Positions 62,413 through 64,000 of a stretch of 64,000 nucleotides of DNA are shown piece by piece; the stretch's first letter is position 1; the number at the start of each line of letters is the position of its first letter. The DNA lies in contig NC_087065.1 in NCBI RefSeq assembly GCF_963678635.1, forward strand, positions 61,282,754-61,346,753, read 5' to 3'. This stretch comes from Symsagittifera roscoffensis (lineage: Eukaryota > Xenacoelomorpha > Acoela > Convolutidae). Below the pieces are notes generated by a model. It was given only the letters and a program-made list of their open reading frames with translations. It searched no databases and was not told the DNA's origin. A program made the position numbers and the translations under genes.

Positions 62413-63190
62413 TTAATTTAGAGTATCACGGCATCCAGAGCACATGCAGGCAAACCTCCATGTGCACAGTCTATCGACATCGAAGAAGTTGTTGAAATAC
62501 TGCCAAAAGAAGTGTAAAAGTCTTCCTTTCAAACCATTGCGTGAGACGTCAATTTTCTTACTGATGATATTCAGGAGTCTCGGTGTGCGATACCAGAAAT
62601 TTCCACGACTAACTTCGAGGTTAAGAATGGGTAAACTGAATACTTGTAATGAGGAATTTCTTGTGTTGTAACTTGGTTGATTGAAAGACAGAAACCTTCT
62701 CCAGTCGAAGTTGTATTTGTTTTCTATTATTTTAGAAAGCGTTAAGACGTCATGTATCTGCATATTCATCGATATCGTCGGCAAGAGTCTTGAGTCGGGT
62801 TTTGTAGCTTGTATCAGGATAGCCAAGTATCCAATCTGCCACTCTGCGTTGGACTTGTTCGATTGTCTTCAAGTCGGTTTTGGATGGAAAACAAACACAA
62901 CTGCCGTACATGATAATGGGGACTATCATTGACTTGTACATGTTAAATTTATGATACCATGTCAAACTCGGAGAGCTGTTGCGCTTGATAGGTGAAAGCA
63001 TAGTGTTTGCCTTTCTGCATGCTGTTGTAAAGTGGATGCTCCATTTGAGGTTGTTCGTGAGAATGACGCGCAAAGCTTTTTCTTGAGTGAGACGGGAAAG
63101 TGGTTGACCCAGTATGTTAAGGCTTGTGTTGGAGCTTTTCTCCCAAACGAGATGAGGTGGCAGTTGTCATAATTGAATATGTGACCAGTG
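62413..63190 (-). pseudogene. Non-LTR RT fragment (copy 4)
   Basis: The full fragment as in copy 1, but split into frames 63073-62750 and 62826-62413 by an extra G in CGTCGGCAAG near 62780. The upstream piece is again in a third frame. Confidence 0.8.
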
Positions 63191-63205
63191 TTTGCCGATA
63201 AATAT

Positions 63206-63291
63206 GCGTCCGTGGCCGAGAGAGCAGGGCGTGAGGCTCCAAATCTCGAAGTCGTTGGTTCGAATCGGAAAATTAGTAAAGTTTTTTTGTT
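63206..63291 (+). ncRNA. tRNA-like module (copy 4)
   Basis: Same arrangement as at 56489, with a C-to-T change before the B box (GTCGTTGGTTCG). Confidence 0.45.
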
Positions 63292-63826
63292 AATTCGAAG
63301 CTTAATTCTTATTTTTTTATTTAACTTTTGAAAGCTTCTTTTTTTGTCGTTTTCTCGCGATTGTTTGCGAAGCACAGCTGCGCCTCAATGTTCAAATATT
63401 TAAACAGGTTCAATTTATCTTATACAGACTAAGTCAACTTATGTTGCGTTATTTCGAAGGCCAAATATATCAATATGCGATAATGTTTCAATTTGTATGG
63501 GTCGTAAAAATTTTTGAAACCTATGAATTTTTTTTTCATTGGTTTTGTTTTCGGCTCAACAGGTTAAGACCCAAAGTTTGTCGCCTTTGTTGTCGCTCTT
63601 TAAATTATATCTATTTTCATTAAAGGCTGTTTATGAACTTCATCCGATGCAAACATGAAGTTTTTTGTATCTGATATTTTTCATATTTTTTCTAGTAATT
63701 TTTTAGATTGTTTTCCTTCCACTATCTTGTTTTTCAGATTGTTTCTTTTCACTAGCTTAAATTTTTGATTTGCATCGCGAGTGCTGCGAAGCTCTGCTTC
63801 GCCTCTGTGTTAAAAATTCTAATTTA

Positions 63827-63909
63827 ATCAAGCGTCTGGCGCACAGGTTAAACATCTACTTGAGACAGCAAAGGTTTGTTGTTCGAATCCGGCTGGATCT
63901 GTTTTTTTT
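63827..63909 (+). ncRNA. Second tRNA-like module (copy 2)
   Basis: Copy of 61915-61998 with one difference (GAGACAGCAAAGG), followed by a T-run at 63902-63909. Confidence 0.4.
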
Positions 63910-64000
63910 GGCAAACTAGAGTTTTTGTGCTTTTTCTGGCTATCGTCCGTCTGTTTATTTGAGTCGACTTAGTTCCCTTACCCCAATTTTTTGTGAAGTT

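Larger units (their letters stand above)
61636..63552 (+). repeat. Second-type repeat unit (about 1917 bp), repeated to window end
   Basis: TTTTCGGCTCAACAGGTTAAGACCC begins near 61640 and recurs near 63557, and the copy continues to base 64000. The unit contains a second tRNA-like module, only the last satellite monomer (about 62105-62215), the full RT fragment and the first tRNA-like module. Confidence 0.8.

Overview
The window is eukaryotic. It holds a spliced N-terminal part of the proteasome subunit Rpn2/PSMD1, with six exons and introns of only 65-116 bp. Everything else recognisable is retroelement or satellite DNA from an invertebrate-type metazoan genome. The phylum cannot be fixed from the sequence; the short introns and the Rpn2 sequence look somewhat nematode-like, but this is weak. 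A 200-base N gap at 17228-17427 marks it as a draft assembly.

1 to about 15.6 kb (+): an env-bearing Ty3/gypsy-like LTR element whose 5' end lies outside the window. It has an uninterrupted gag-pol frame, two tiny hydrophobic ORFs overlapping at ATGA, a 377-codon frame with no ATG, an env-like membrane glycoprotein and a further large ORF broken by a 25-bp tandem duplication. The coding strand is conspicuously A-rich and G-poor.

15.6-22.99 kb: noncoding host DNA with several families of diverged tandem repeats, then a truncated copy of the 5' end of the Rpn2 gene.

22.99-45.53 kb (+): a 22.5-kb insert carrying a giant Gypsy-type element. Its leader has repeated CCCTCCG motifs, a tRNA-like fold and a duplicated RNA structure supported by compensatory changes. 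Then come Gag with two zinc knuckles, protease, RT/RNase H and integrase. After the integrase come a macro (ADP-ribose-binding-like) domain, a coiled-coil plus SGNH-hydrolase ORF, an intact 1315-codon orphan ORF and several smaller orphan ORFs. The coding region carries many frameshifts, about nine in-frame TAG codons, and a D-to-V change in the RT catalytic box. The insert is flanked by about 2-kb direct copies of the same host segment (Rpn2 promoter and first exons).

45.53-53.47 kb: the second host copy, with Rpn2 exons 1-6. Its upstream region is interrupted by a 5.4-kb insertion on the minus strand bounded by a 12-bp target-site duplication. That insertion is a chimera of two unrelated retroelements: a PHD-RT-restriction-like-endonuclease element ending in poly(A), fused to the 3' part of a Penelope-like element (RT plus GIY-YIG).

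53.5-64 kb: a higher-order satellite array. Monomers of about 168 bp occur in blocks of nine inside units of about 2.4 and 1.9 kb, which also contain a recurring fragment of a non-LTR RT and tRNA-like modules. The array lies where the rest of the Rpn2 gene would be expected.
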